Below are positions 1 to 6,913 of a stretch of DNA of 16,764 nucleotides, one piece after another. The notes under the pieces are model-generated. The model was not told where the DNA came from, made no database searches, and was given only the letters and a program-made list of their open reading frames with translations. A program made the translations under genes and the position numbers. Every line of letters begins with the position of its first letter. The stretch's first letter is position 1. The DNA is from DASQVO01 sp035640715 (GTDB lineage: Bacteria > Actinomycetota > Actinomycetes > Streptosporangiales > Streptosporangiaceae): contig DASQVO010000512.1 in NCBI GenBank assembly GCA_035640715.1, positions 1-16,764 on the forward strand, written 5' to 3'.

Positions 1-1
1 G

Positions 2-1195
2 GCAGCTCTTGTCGCCGGTGCCCGCCGGCACCTTGAGGCGGTCCAGGTTCCGCCGGCGGCGGAACGGGTCGTCATTAACCGCCTCGAGGTCGCGCTCGAC
101 GCGATCTGCGCCAGCCGGGGGCCCGCGGCCGTGCTCGCCTCCGGGGATCCCGGCTTCTTCGGGATCGTGCGGGCCCTGCGCGCCCGTGGCATCACGCCGG
201 CGGTCATCCCGGCTGTCTCGTCCATCGCGCTGGCGTTCGGCCGCCTCGGGCTGGACTGGGATGATGCCCTGGTGCTGTCCACGCACGGGCGTGACGTGCG
301 GCTGGCCCGCGCCGCCGCGCTGGCGCACCCGAAGGTCGCCATCCTGACCGGGCCGCCCGGGGCTGGCACGGATCAGCTCAGGTCCGATCTGCTCGACGCG
401 GGCCGGAAGGTCTACGTCGCCGAGCGCCTCGGCACCGCCGATGAGCGCGTGCGCGACCTCGCGCAATCTCCCGCAGGTGACGTCATGGACCCGCACGTTC
501 TCATCGCCCTGGATCCGGCCGCCGCAGGTCCCGGCGCGGCCGGGCCGCCCCGGTGGCTGGCCGGGCACCCCGGCGCACCAGCGGGCTGGGCGATGCCCGA
601 GGACGCTTTCGAGTACCGCGATTCCATGATCACCAAATCCGAGGTCCGCGCGCTCGTGCTGGCGAAGCTGGGTCCCGGCCCCGGCCGGACCGTCTGGGAC
701 GTCGGCGCCGGCTGCGGCTCGGTCGCGGTCGAATGCGCCCGGTTCGGCGCATGGGCGGTGGCCATCGAGGCCGACCCGGAGCAGTGCGCCCGCATCCGCC
801 GGAACGCCGCGGCGCACGGCGTCTTCCTGCGCGTCGTGGCCGGCCGCGCCCCCGACGTGCTGCCGGACCTGCCCGAGCCCGATGCGCTGTTCGCCGGCGG
901 CGGGGACGACGGCGTGCTCGGCGACGCGGTGCGGACGGCACGGCCCGGCCGCGTGGTCGTGACGCTCGCGTCTGTGGACCGGGTACGGAGCGTGTGCGAG
1001 CTGCTTACGGGCCTGGGTTACCGCGTTGCCGGCAGCCAGGTGCAGGCGGCGAGGCTGACCGGGCTGCCGGGGGGATCCGTCCGGCTCGCCGCGGTCAACC
1101 CGGTGTTCGTGATCTGGGCAGACAGCGCAGCGGCCGCGGGAGAAAAGGGCAGGGCAGCGGTGGCAGAAGGACCTGATAGCGGGGCATGGCCATGA
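2..1195 (+). CDS. cobL: Precorrin-6Y C5,15-methyltransferase (decarboxylating), CbiE-CbiT fusion, 5'-truncated
   Basis: This is the bifunctional corrin-ring enzyme that methylates C5 and C15 and decarboxylates the C12 acetate using S-adenosylmethionine. The frame is open from base 2, so the N-terminus lies outside the window; the first internal ATG (131) is not the start, because family-like sequence (LVAGARRHLEAV) already precedes it. The CbiE half shows SGDPGFFGIVR and a VSSIALAFGRLGL stretch. The CbiT half begins near base 610 with the typical DSMITKSEVRA, followed by the SAM-binding motif VWDVGAGCGSVAVE (about 690-730). The stop at 1193-1195 overlaps the ATG at 1192 of the next cob gene (ATGA), which indicates translational coupling. 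Both domains look intact. Family assignment is firm; whether the metabolite carries cobalt cannot be read from this protein. Confidence 0.93.
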   Translation, partial: AALVAGARRHLEAVQVPPAAERVVINRLEVALDAICASRGPAAVLASGDPGFFGIVRALRARGITPAVIPAVSSIALAFGRLGLDWDDALVLSTHGRDVRLARAAALAHPKVAILTGPPGAGTDQLRSDLLDAGRKVYVAERLGTADERVRDLAQSPAGDVMDPHVLIALDPAAAGPGAAGPPRWLAGHPGAPAGWAMPEDAFEYRDSMITKSEVRALVLAKLGPGPGRTVWDVGAGCGSVAVECARFGAWAVAIEADPEQCARIRRNAAAHGVFLRVVAGRAPDVLPDLPEPDALFAGGGDDGVLGDAVRTARPGRVVVTLASVDRVRSVCELLTGLGYRVAGSQVQAARLTGLPGGSVRLAAVNPVFVIWADSAAAAGEKGRAAVAEGPDSGAWP

Positions 1196-2964
1196 TCGGG
1201 CTGATCGCGGCCACAGCCGCCGGCCGCGGCGCCGCGGAGCGGCTCGCGCTGGCATGGCCGGACACCCGCCGCTACGAAGAGCCCGCGGCGTCGGCGCTGC
1301 CGCGCGCGTTCGCCGAGTGCGACGCCGTCGTGTGTTTCCTCGCTGTCGGCGCCACGGTCAGGCTGCTTGCGCCGCTGCTCGGCGGAAAGCACTCAGACCC
1401 CGGCGTGGTCTGCGTCGATGAGGCATTGCGCTACGCGGTCCCGGTGGTCGGTGCGCATGCGGGCGGCGCCAACGAGCTGGCCCGCCGCGTCTGTCTGGTG
1501 CTCGGCAGCGAGGCGGTGATCACGACCGCGAGCGATGCGGCCGGATGCGTGGCGCTGGACGAATTCGGCGCCGACCTGGGATTCGCGCTGGAACCGGGAA
1601 GCGACCTGGCCTCCGTCGGGGCGGCGATCCTGTCCGGCGAGCGCGTCACGCTGACGGTGGAGGTGCCTGAACCCGCGGCGGCAGACGCACCGGCCGCGGC
1701 CGGGCGGCCGGGCTGGCCGTTGCCGCCGCTGCCGCCCAACGTGGTCCGGGCCGATCGCGCCGAGCCCGGCGTACCCGCGATCATCGTGTCCGACCGCGCG
1801 GTGCCTGCCGCCGGGCGATGTGCCGTCTACCGGCCGCCGTCGCTGGTGGTCGGCATCGGGGCCAGCCGCGGCGTCACCGCGGCGGAAGTTAGCACGCTGA
1901 TTGACGACGCGCTTGCGGGCGCAGGGCTCTCGCCGCGTTCGGTCCGGCTGGCCGCGACGGTGGACCGGAAGGCGGATGAGGAAGGCCTGCTGGAGGCGGT
2001 GCGCAGACGCAACTGGCAGCTCGCCTTCTTCCCCGCCGCCGACCTGGCCGCGGTCCCGGTGCCGAACCCGAGCGAGACGGTGCGTTCGGCGACAGGAACC
2101 CCGAGCGTCGCCGAGGCGGCCGCCCTGCTCGCCGCGCGCGGACCCGCCTCACCGGACGGGCACGGGCTGGTGGTGACCAAGCAGGCGAGCGCCCGTGCGA
2201 CGGTGGCGGTGGCCCGGGTCCGGCCGCGCGGGCGCCTGGCCGTGGTGGGCATCGGGCCCGGCGCGCGCGACCTCATGACCCCCCGTTCCGTGGCCGAACT
2301 GCGCCGCGCGTCCGTCATCGTCGGACTTGACCAGTATGTGGACCAGGTCGCCGACCTGCTGCGGCCCGGCACCACCATCCTGGCGAGCGGCCTTGGCCGG
2401 GAACAGGAGCGGGCCGCCACGGCGGTCGCCGAGGCGCGGGCCGGCCGCGCGGTCGCGCTCATCGGATCGGGTGACGCGGGCATCTACGCCATGGCCAGCC
2501 CCGCACTTGAACTGGCCGATGGGACGGTCGACGTGACCGGCGTGCCCGGAGTGACCGCCAGCCTGGCGGCCGCCGCGCTGCTTGGCGCCCCGCTGGGGCA
2601 CGATCACGCGGTCATCTCGCTGTCGGACCTGCACACCCCGTGGGAGGTGATTGAGCGCCGGGTCACTGCCGCCGCCGAAGCGGACCTGGTCGTCTGCTTC
2701 TACAACCCGGCCAGCCGCGGGCGGACCTGGCAGCTTCGGCGCGCGCTGTCGGTACTCGCGCGGTCCCGTCCGCCGGGAACGCCCGTCGGATGGGTCCGGG
2801 ACGCCTCCAGGCCGGGTGAGTCGGTGTCGGTCGCCGCGCTCGCCGATGTCGACCCTGCAGGCGCGGACATGCGCACGCTGATCATCGTGGGTTCCTCGCG
2901 GTCCCGGGCGGTGGCCGGCCGGATGGTCACCCCCCGGGAGTACCGCTGGGCGGGGCCGTCGTGA
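1192..2964 (+). CDS. cobJ: CbiG-CobJ fusion: cobalt-precorrin-5A hydrolase / precorrin-3B C17-methyltransferase
   Basis: A two-enzyme fusion of about 590 residues. Residues about 46-125 match the CbiG N-terminal domain (FLAVGATVRLLAPLL, VVGAHAGGANELAR). A variable middle follows, then the CbiG C-terminal domain at about 218-340 (GIGASRG, TVDRKADEEGL, VTKQASARATVAVAR). From about 350 the tetrapyrrole methyltransferase CobJ begins (VVGIGPGARDLMTPR, GSGDAGIYAMA, DLHTPWEVIERR, CFYNPASRGR). CbiG opens the delta-lactone to contract the ring; CobJ adds the C17 methyl with SAM. An in-frame ATG at 1186 would give two more residues. I prefer 1192 because it forms an ATGA overlap with cobL and leaves MIGLIAATAAGR, the usual CbiG beginning. 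The end overlaps the ferredoxin start by 4 nt (GTGA). The CbiG part argues for the early-cobalt branch. Confidence 0.92.
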   Translation: MIGLIAATAAGRGAAERLALAWPDTRRYEEPAASALPRAFAECDAVVCFLAVGATVRLLAPLLGGKHSDPGVVCVDEALRYAVPVVGAHAGGANELARRVCLVLGSEAVITTASDAAGCVALDEFGADLGFALEPGSDLASVGAAILSGERVTLTVEVPEPAAADAPAAAGRPGWPLPPLPPNVVRADRAEPGVPAIIVSDRAVPAAGRCAVYRPPSLVVGIGASRGVTAAEVSTLIDDALAGAGLSPRSVRLAATVDRKADEEGLLEAVRRRNWQLAFFPAADLAAVPVPNPSETVRSATGTPSVAEAAALLAARGPASPDGHGLVVTKQASARATVAVARVRPRGRLAVVGIGPGARDLMTPRSVAELRRASVIVGLDQYVDQVADLLRPGTTILASGLGREQERAATAVAEARAGRAVALIGSGDAGIYAMASPALELADGTVDVTGVPGVTASLAAAALLGAPLGHDHAVISLSDLHTPWEVIERRVTAAAEADLVVCFYNPASRGRTWQLRRALSVLARSRPPGTPVGWVRDASRPGESVSVAALADVDPAGADMRTLIIVGSSRSRAVAGRMVTPREYRWAGPS

Positions 2965-3173
2965 CCGCAACCGCCGCCGTCACAGACCGTTGCCAGGGTT
3001 GCGGCGCGTGCCTGCTCACCTGCCCGGAACACGCGATCCGCCCGGAGCGCGGAAACGGGCGCCTGATAGTCCTGGGGAGATGCTGTACCGGGTGCGGCGA
3101 GTGCATCGAGGTGTGTCCCGTTGATGCCGTTGACCTGGTAGGAGTTCCTGGGGTAAACGGGGAGGAAAGGTGA
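2961..3173 (+). CDS. Small 2x[4Fe-4S] ferredoxin inside the cob operon
   Basis: A 70-residue protein with two classical 4Fe-4S motifs, CQGCGACLLTCP and CTGCGECIEVCP (C-x2-C-x2-C-x3-CP each), so a bacterial-type low-potential electron carrier in the cytoplasm. An extra Cys precedes the second cluster (RCCTGC). The GTG start at 2961 overlaps the cobJ stop by 4 nt, and the stop overlaps the cobH start by 4 nt, so it is translated as part of the operon. Its partner is not shown by the sequence. Inference: it could feed electrons to a reductive step of corrin synthesis, such as cobalt reduction, precorrin reduction, or a flavin step for BluB. Family assignment is secure, role is not. Confidence 0.88.
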   Translation: MTATAAVTDRCQGCGACLLTCPEHAIRPERGNGRLIVLGRCCTGCGECIEVCPVDAVDLVGVPGVNGEER

Positions 3174-3817
3174 CCGACGACGCGCGCGCGGCCGGCGAGG
3201 CCGACCCGATCGAGGCCGAGTCCTACCGGATCCTGCGATCCCGCATCGACCTGAGCCACCTGCCGACGCTAACGAGGGCGGTGACCGAGCGTGTCATCCA
3301 TGCCAGTGCGGATTTTGACTACGCCACCGACCTCGTCTGCGACGAGATGGCGCTGGCGTCCGGGGTAGGGGCCATCGCGCGGGGCGCGCCGGTTGTCACC
3401 GACGTCGCGATGGTGGCGGCCGGCATCACCGGCTACCCGGTGATCTGCAAGATCGGTGATTCCCTCGCGGTGAGGCTGTCCCGCACGGTGGGCCTCACCG
3501 TTTCAGCTGCGGCGATCCGGCTGGCGTTCGGCGAGGCGGGGCCCGGCGCCGTGTGGGTCGTCGGCTGCGCGCCGACCGCCCTTGAGGAGATCCTGCGCAG
3601 GGATGTCGCGCCGGCGCTGGTGATCGGGCTGCCGGTCGGGTTCGTCGGCGCGGCCGCGGCCAAGGAGGCCTTGCGGGCCAGCGGCCTGCCCGCGATCAGC
3701 AACGTCTCCGAGAAAGGCGGTTCGGCGGTGGCCGCGGCCGCGTTCAACGCGCTGCTGCGGGTGGCCCGTGCGCAGGCGCCGCAGAGCCGGCTGCCTTCCC
3801 ATCGGAACCGCCAGTGA
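3170..3817 (+). CDS. cobH: Precorrin-8X methylmutase (CobH/CbiC)
   Basis: This 215-residue protein is of normal length for the family that moves the methyl group from C11 to C12, giving hydrogenobyrinate or its cobalt form cobyrinate. The conserved catalytic histidine is in ERVIHASADFDYATDL (H44), and the later stretches GYPVICKIGD, WVVGCAPTALEE and IGLPVGFVGAAAAKEAL are typical. The GTG start at 3170 has a good ribosome binding site (GGAGG, 3161-3165, 4 nt away) and overlaps the ferredoxin stop (GTGA). The end overlaps the cbiX start in the same way. No oddities are seen in the core; the last 15 or so residues after ARAQAPQ are a non-conserved tail. Confidence 0.94.
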   Translation: MTDDARAAGEADPIEAESYRILRSRIDLSHLPTLTRAVTERVIHASADFDYATDLVCDEMALASGVGAIARGAPVVTDVAMVAAGITGYPVICKIGDSLAVRLSRTVGLTVSAAAIRLAFGEAGPGAVWVVGCAPTALEEILRRDVAPALVIGLPVGFVGAAAAKEALRASGLPAISNVSEKGGSAVAAAAFNALLRVARAQAPQSRLPSHRNRQ

Positions 3818-4755
3818 AGCCGGCGCTCCTGGTGGCAGGGCACGGCACCCGCGACCCGGCGGGGGTGGCGGCCTTCACCGCGCTGACCCGGCGGGTCGCC
3901 GCCGAAGCGGGCCGCCGCGGCGTGGACGTTGCCGGCGGCTTCATCGAGCTGTCCGCGCCGGCGGTCCGCGACGCGGTGGCAGGACTGGTCAGCCGGGGGC
4001 ACAAGAGTGTGGTCGCCGTTCCGCTGATGCTGTCGGCCGCCGGCCACTCCAAGGGCGATGTTCCCGCGGCGCTTGTCCGTGAGACCGGCCGTCATCCGGG
4101 GCTCAGCTGGCGTTACGGGCGGCCGCTCGGCCCGCACCCGGTGCTGCTGCAGCTGCTCGCCGAGCGGATCGCCGCAGCCCGCGGCGGCATGACGCACCCC
4201 GCTGCGGTCCTCGTCGTCGGGCGCGGCTCGACCGACCCGGACGGCAACGCGGATGTGTGCAAGGCGGCCCGGCTGCTGTGGGAGGGCCGGGATTACGAGT
4301 TCACCGAGACCGCGTTCGTCTCGCTTGCCCGCCCCGGTGTGGCGGAAGGGCTGGAGCGATGCCGCCGGCTCGGCGCCCGCCGGATCGTGGTCGCGCGTTA
4401 TTTCCTGTTCCCCGGCGTGCTGCCGGACCGGGTTACGGAGCAGGCAGCGGAGTATGCGAACGCTCATCCGGGGCTGGAGATCCGGTGCACGGACGTGCTC
4501 GGCGACTGTGCCGAGATCGCGGCACTCGTCGCCGAGCGCTACCGGGAGGCGCTCGCGGGCGACATCAGGATGAATTGCGACATGTGCGTATACCGGACCG
4601 CGCTGCCGGGCTTCGAGCACCGCGTCGGCGCTCCGCAGCAGCCGCACGAACATCCGCACGACCATGTTCACGGCCGCGGGCATGACCTGCCCCTGACCCG
4701 CGCCGATGCCGGTCATCCCGATGCGGAGGCCAGGTCCGGGAGGCCCGCGTCATGA
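3814..4755 (+). CDS. cbiX: Sirohydrochlorin cobaltochelatase CbiX (long form, His-rich tail)
   Basis: This enzyme inserts Co2+ into sirohydrochlorin, the committed step of the early-cobalt route. It has two fused chelatase repeats of about 120 residues. The first carries the metal-handling histidines, H10 in AGHGTRD and H78 in LMLSAAGHSKGDVP. The second repeat starts near residue 129 (LVVGRGSTDPDGNAD) and has YFLFPGVLPDRV. After it come MNCDMCVYR with a Cys pair (C255, C258) and a His-rich tail (HEHPHDHVHGRGH, about 278-290), a feature also known in long CbiX proteins and presumed to hold metal. The GTG start at 3814 overlaps the cobH stop (GTGA). The stop overlaps an ATG at 4752 (ATGA). The length of 313 fits CbiXL. 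Confident call. Confidence 0.93.
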   Translation: MKPALLVAGHGTRDPAGVAAFTALTRRVAAEAGRRGVDVAGGFIELSAPAVRDAVAGLVSRGHKSVVAVPLMLSAAGHSKGDVPAALVRETGRHPGLSWRYGRPLGPHPVLLQLLAERIAAARGGMTHPAAVLVVGRGSTDPDGNADVCKAARLLWEGRDYEFTETAFVSLARPGVAEGLERCRRLGARRIVVARYFLFPGVLPDRVTEQAAEYANAHPGLEIRCTDVLGDCAEIAALVAERYREALAGDIRMNCDMCVYRTALPGFEHRVGAPQQPHEHPHDHVHGRGHDLPLTRADAGHPDAEARSGRPAS

Positions 4756-4877
4756 AAGCAACAAAGATGCCACTTCGTAACTCTGGTCCCAGAAAACCTA
4801 CGGCCAGCGCGTTTTCTTCCATGATCGCGGGTCGTTTTCCGCACCGTCGCCCGAGCGGTTCGGGACGGCCCACATGA
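4752..4877 (+). CDS. Possible 41-codon mini-ORF between cbiX and bluB-cobT
   Basis: An open frame starting MKATKMPLRNSG and ending GSGRPT. It begins with an ATGA overlap on the cbiX stop (4752-4755) and ends with an ATGA overlap on a possible bluB-cobT start (4874-4877), so it fits the coupled layout of the whole operon. Against coding: about half of its codons end in A or T, while neighbouring genes almost always use G/C in third position. The peptide is basic, rich in Ser, Pro and Arg, and I recognise no family. It may instead be an untranslated, more A+T-rich spacer with a regulatory role; a hairpin lies at its end (4844-4868). Confidence 0.3.
   Translation: MKATKMPLRNSGPRKPTASAFSSMIAGRFPHRRPSGSGRPT
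4844..4868 (+). promoter_or_regulatory. Hairpin just upstream of bluB-cobT
   Basis: CCGT (4844-4847) pairs with ACGG (4865-4868), and CCCGA (4850-4854) with TCGGG (4860-4864), leaving a GCGGT loop and a 2-nt bulge. It ends 5 nt before the ATG at 4874 and 26 nt before the better-supported ATG at 4895. It could affect translation initiation or RNA stability in this unusual spacer. No function is proven, and no uridine run follows. Confidence 0.3.
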
Positions 4878-4882
4878 GCGGC

Positions 4883-4887
4883 GAGGA
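4883..4887 (+). promoter_or_regulatory. Ribosome binding site supporting start at 4895
   Basis: GAGGA lies 7 nt before the ATG at 4895, ideal spacing. The upstream in-frame ATG at 4874 has no comparable site but does form an ATGA overlap with the preceding mini-ORF. On balance 4895 is the better start for bluB-cobT. Confidence 0.55.
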
Positions 4888-4894
4888 AAGCGGG

Positions 4895-6913
4895 ATGTCG
4901 CCGGCAGGGGAGCGGGCAGCGGCGTATCCGGCGGAGCAGCGCGAGGCCGTTTACCGGGTGATAGGGGAGCGCCGGGACGTGCGGCAGGGCTTCCTTCCCG
5001 ACCCGGTGCCGGACGACGTGCTCCGGCGCGTGCTGGCCGCTGCCCATCACGCGCCCTCCGTCGGGTTCTCCCAGCCGTGGGACTTCATCGTGATCACCGA
5101 CCGGCGGCGGCGCGAACGCGTCGCCGCGCTGGCCGGGCGTAACCGCGACGCGTACGCCGCAGGGCTGCCGGCGGCGCGTTCCCGCGCGTTCGGCCGGCTG
5201 AAGGTGGAATCGATTCTCGACACGCCGGTCAACATCGCTGTCACGTGCGATCCCACTCGTGGCGGCCGCCATACGCTCGGCCGCCACAGTCAGCCGCAGA
5301 CGGCCGCGTTCTCCAGCGTGCTGGCCGTCGCCAACCTGTGGCTGGCGGCGCGGGCGGAGGGGCTCGGCATCGGCTGGGTGAGCTTCTTCGACGAGCGCGA
5401 ACTAGCCGCCGAGCTGGGGCTGCCCGCCCACCTGGAGATCATCGCCTACCTGTGCGCTGGCTATGTCCGCGAATTCCCCGCCGAGCCGGAGCTTGCGGTC
5501 TCCGGGTGGGCGCGCCGCCGCCCGGTTGCGTGGGCGGTGCACGCCGAGGAATATGGCCGCCGGGGACTTCCCGGGGAAGAACCAGTGGATCCGGTTGATG
5601 AGATGCGGGCGGCGATCCGCCCGCTGGACGCGGCGGCGATGGCCGCCGCCCGCGAGCGGCAGGACCGGATGACCAAGCCGCGCGGCTCGCTCGGCGTGCT
5701 GGAGGACGTGTCCGTGCAGCTCGCCGGGCTGGCCGGTGAGTGCCCTCCGCCACTGCCCGAGCCCGCCGCTGTCGCGATCTTCGCAGGTGACCATGGCGTA
5801 CACGCTCAGGGAGTCACCCCGTGGCCGCAGGAAGTGACAGCGCAGATGGTCGCCAACTTCCTGGCCGGGGGCGCCGTCGTCAACGCGTTCGCGGCACAGG
5901 CCGGAGCCGAGGTCGTCGTGGTCGACGCCGGGGTCGCCGCCGACCTGGAGTCGGCGCCCGGGCTGCTCCCGCGGAAGATCGCCAGGGGAACGGCGGACTT
6001 CACCCAGGGGCCGGCGATGACCCGCGAGCAGGCCGTGGCCGCGCTGACGGTCGGCATAGAGGTCGCCCGTGACCTGGTCGCGGCCGGGAACCGGTGCCTG
6101 GTCACCGGCGACATGGGGATCGCGAACACTACCGCATCGGCGGCGCTGATCTGCGCCTTTACCGGGAGCGATCCGGCCCGGGTCACCGGCGCCGGTGCCG
6201 GGGCCGACGCCGCCGCCCATGCCAGGAAGATCGATGTGATCCGGCGGGGGCTGGCGCTGCATCAGCCGGACGCGGCCGACCCGGTCGGGGTGATCGCCGC
6301 ATTCGGCGGCTTCGAGCACTGTGCGCTGGCTGGCTTCATCCTGGCGGCGGCGGCGCTTCGCGTGCCGGTCATCCTGGATGGCGTTATCGCCGGCGCTGCC
6401 GCGCTTGCCGCCGCCTCTGTCACACCGGATGCGATGGGCGCATGCCTGGCGGGTCACCGGAGTACCGAACCCGGACATGCGGCTACGCTTGGTCACTTGG
6501 GGCTGCGCCCGCTGGTTGATCTGGATTTGCGGCTTGGCGAGGGAACCGGGGCGCTGCTCGCCCTGCCCCTCGTGCAGAGTGCGGCACGCGCTCTGCGTGA
6601 CGTCGCGACGTTTGACTCCGCGGGTGTGAGCGACAAGGAGCGTTTATCCAACAATGGCCACCAAGGACGGTCAGCCGTACCTTCTCGGGCTGCGTCTTCG
6701 CGGCAGGCGCGTCGTCGTGGCTGGCGGAGGCGCCGTCGCCTCCCGCCGGGTGCCGGCCCTTCTCGATGCGGGCGCCGACGTGCTCGTCGTGTCGCCGGAG
6801 ATCACTGGGTCCCTGGAAGGTCTCGCGCTCGCCGGCCGGATCCGGTGGGCCCGGCGGCACTTCGCGGACGGAGACTGCGCGGGAGCGTGGCTCGTCTGCG
6901 CGTGCACCGATGA
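4895..6913 (+). CDS. cobT: BluB-CobT fusion (DMB synthase / nicotinate-nucleotide:DMB phosphoribosyltransferase) with anomalous 3' extension
   Basis: Residues about 10-210 are BluB, which breaks reduced FMN with O2 to make 5,6-dimethylbenzimidazole (DMB): RRDVRQGFLPDPVP, AAHHAPSVGFSQPWDF, and GLGIGWVSFFDE. Residues about 231-582 are CobT, which turns DMB into alpha-ribazole phosphate: MTKPRGSLG (259), AGDHGVHAQGVTPWPQEVT (297), GDMGIANTTASAAL (405), and the catalytic-Glu motif STEPGH (E525). The homologous part ends at ATFDSAGVSDKE (codon 6638). No stop follows; the frame continues about 90 codons as Arg-rich, out-of-frame sequence over the next gene to 6913. That tail is either a lost stop, a sequence error, or a real overlap; the functional protein probably ends near 6640. 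An ATG at 4874 is an alternative start. DMB synthesis and activation in one chain would channel substrate. Confidence 0.9.
   Translation: MSPAGERAAAYPAEQREAVYRVIGERRDVRQGFLPDPVPDDVLRRVLAAAHHAPSVGFSQPWDFIVITDRRRRERVAALAGRNRDAYAAGLPAARSRAFGRLKVESILDTPVNIAVTCDPTRGGRHTLGRHSQPQTAAFSSVLAVANLWLAARAEGLGIGWVSFFDERELAAELGLPAHLEIIAYLCAGYVREFPAEPELAVSGWARRRPVAWAVHAEEYGRRGLPGEEPVDPVDEMRAAIRPLDAAAMAAARERQDRMTKPRGSLGVLEDVSVQLAGLAGECPPPLPEPAAVAIFAGDHGVHAQGVTPWPQEVTAQMVANFLAGGAVVNAFAAQAGAEVVVVDAGVAADLESAPGLLPRKIARGTADFTQGPAMTREQAVAALTVGIEVARDLVAAGNRCLVTGDMGIANTTASAALICAFTGSDPARVTGAGAGADAAAHARKIDVIRRGLALHQPDAADPVGVIAAFGGFEHCALAGFILAAAALRVPVILDGVIAGAAALAAASVTPDAMGACLAGHRSTEPGHAATLGHLGLRPLVDLDLRLGEGTGALLALPLVQSAARALRDVATFDSAGVSDKERLSNNGHQGRSAVPSRAASSRQARRRGWRRRRRLPPGAGPSRCGRRRARRVAGDHWVPGRSRARRPDPVGPAALRGRRLRGSVARLRVHR

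Noticed and set aside
3433..4716. A 427-codon minus-strand open frame over cobH and cbiX
   Set aside because: It is the shadow of two well-supported genes on the plus strand and shows no family features.
4756..4873. Cobalamin riboswitch before bluB-cobT
   Set aside because: The spacer is too short, and I cannot find the conserved B12-box and core motifs, only an isolated GCCACT.
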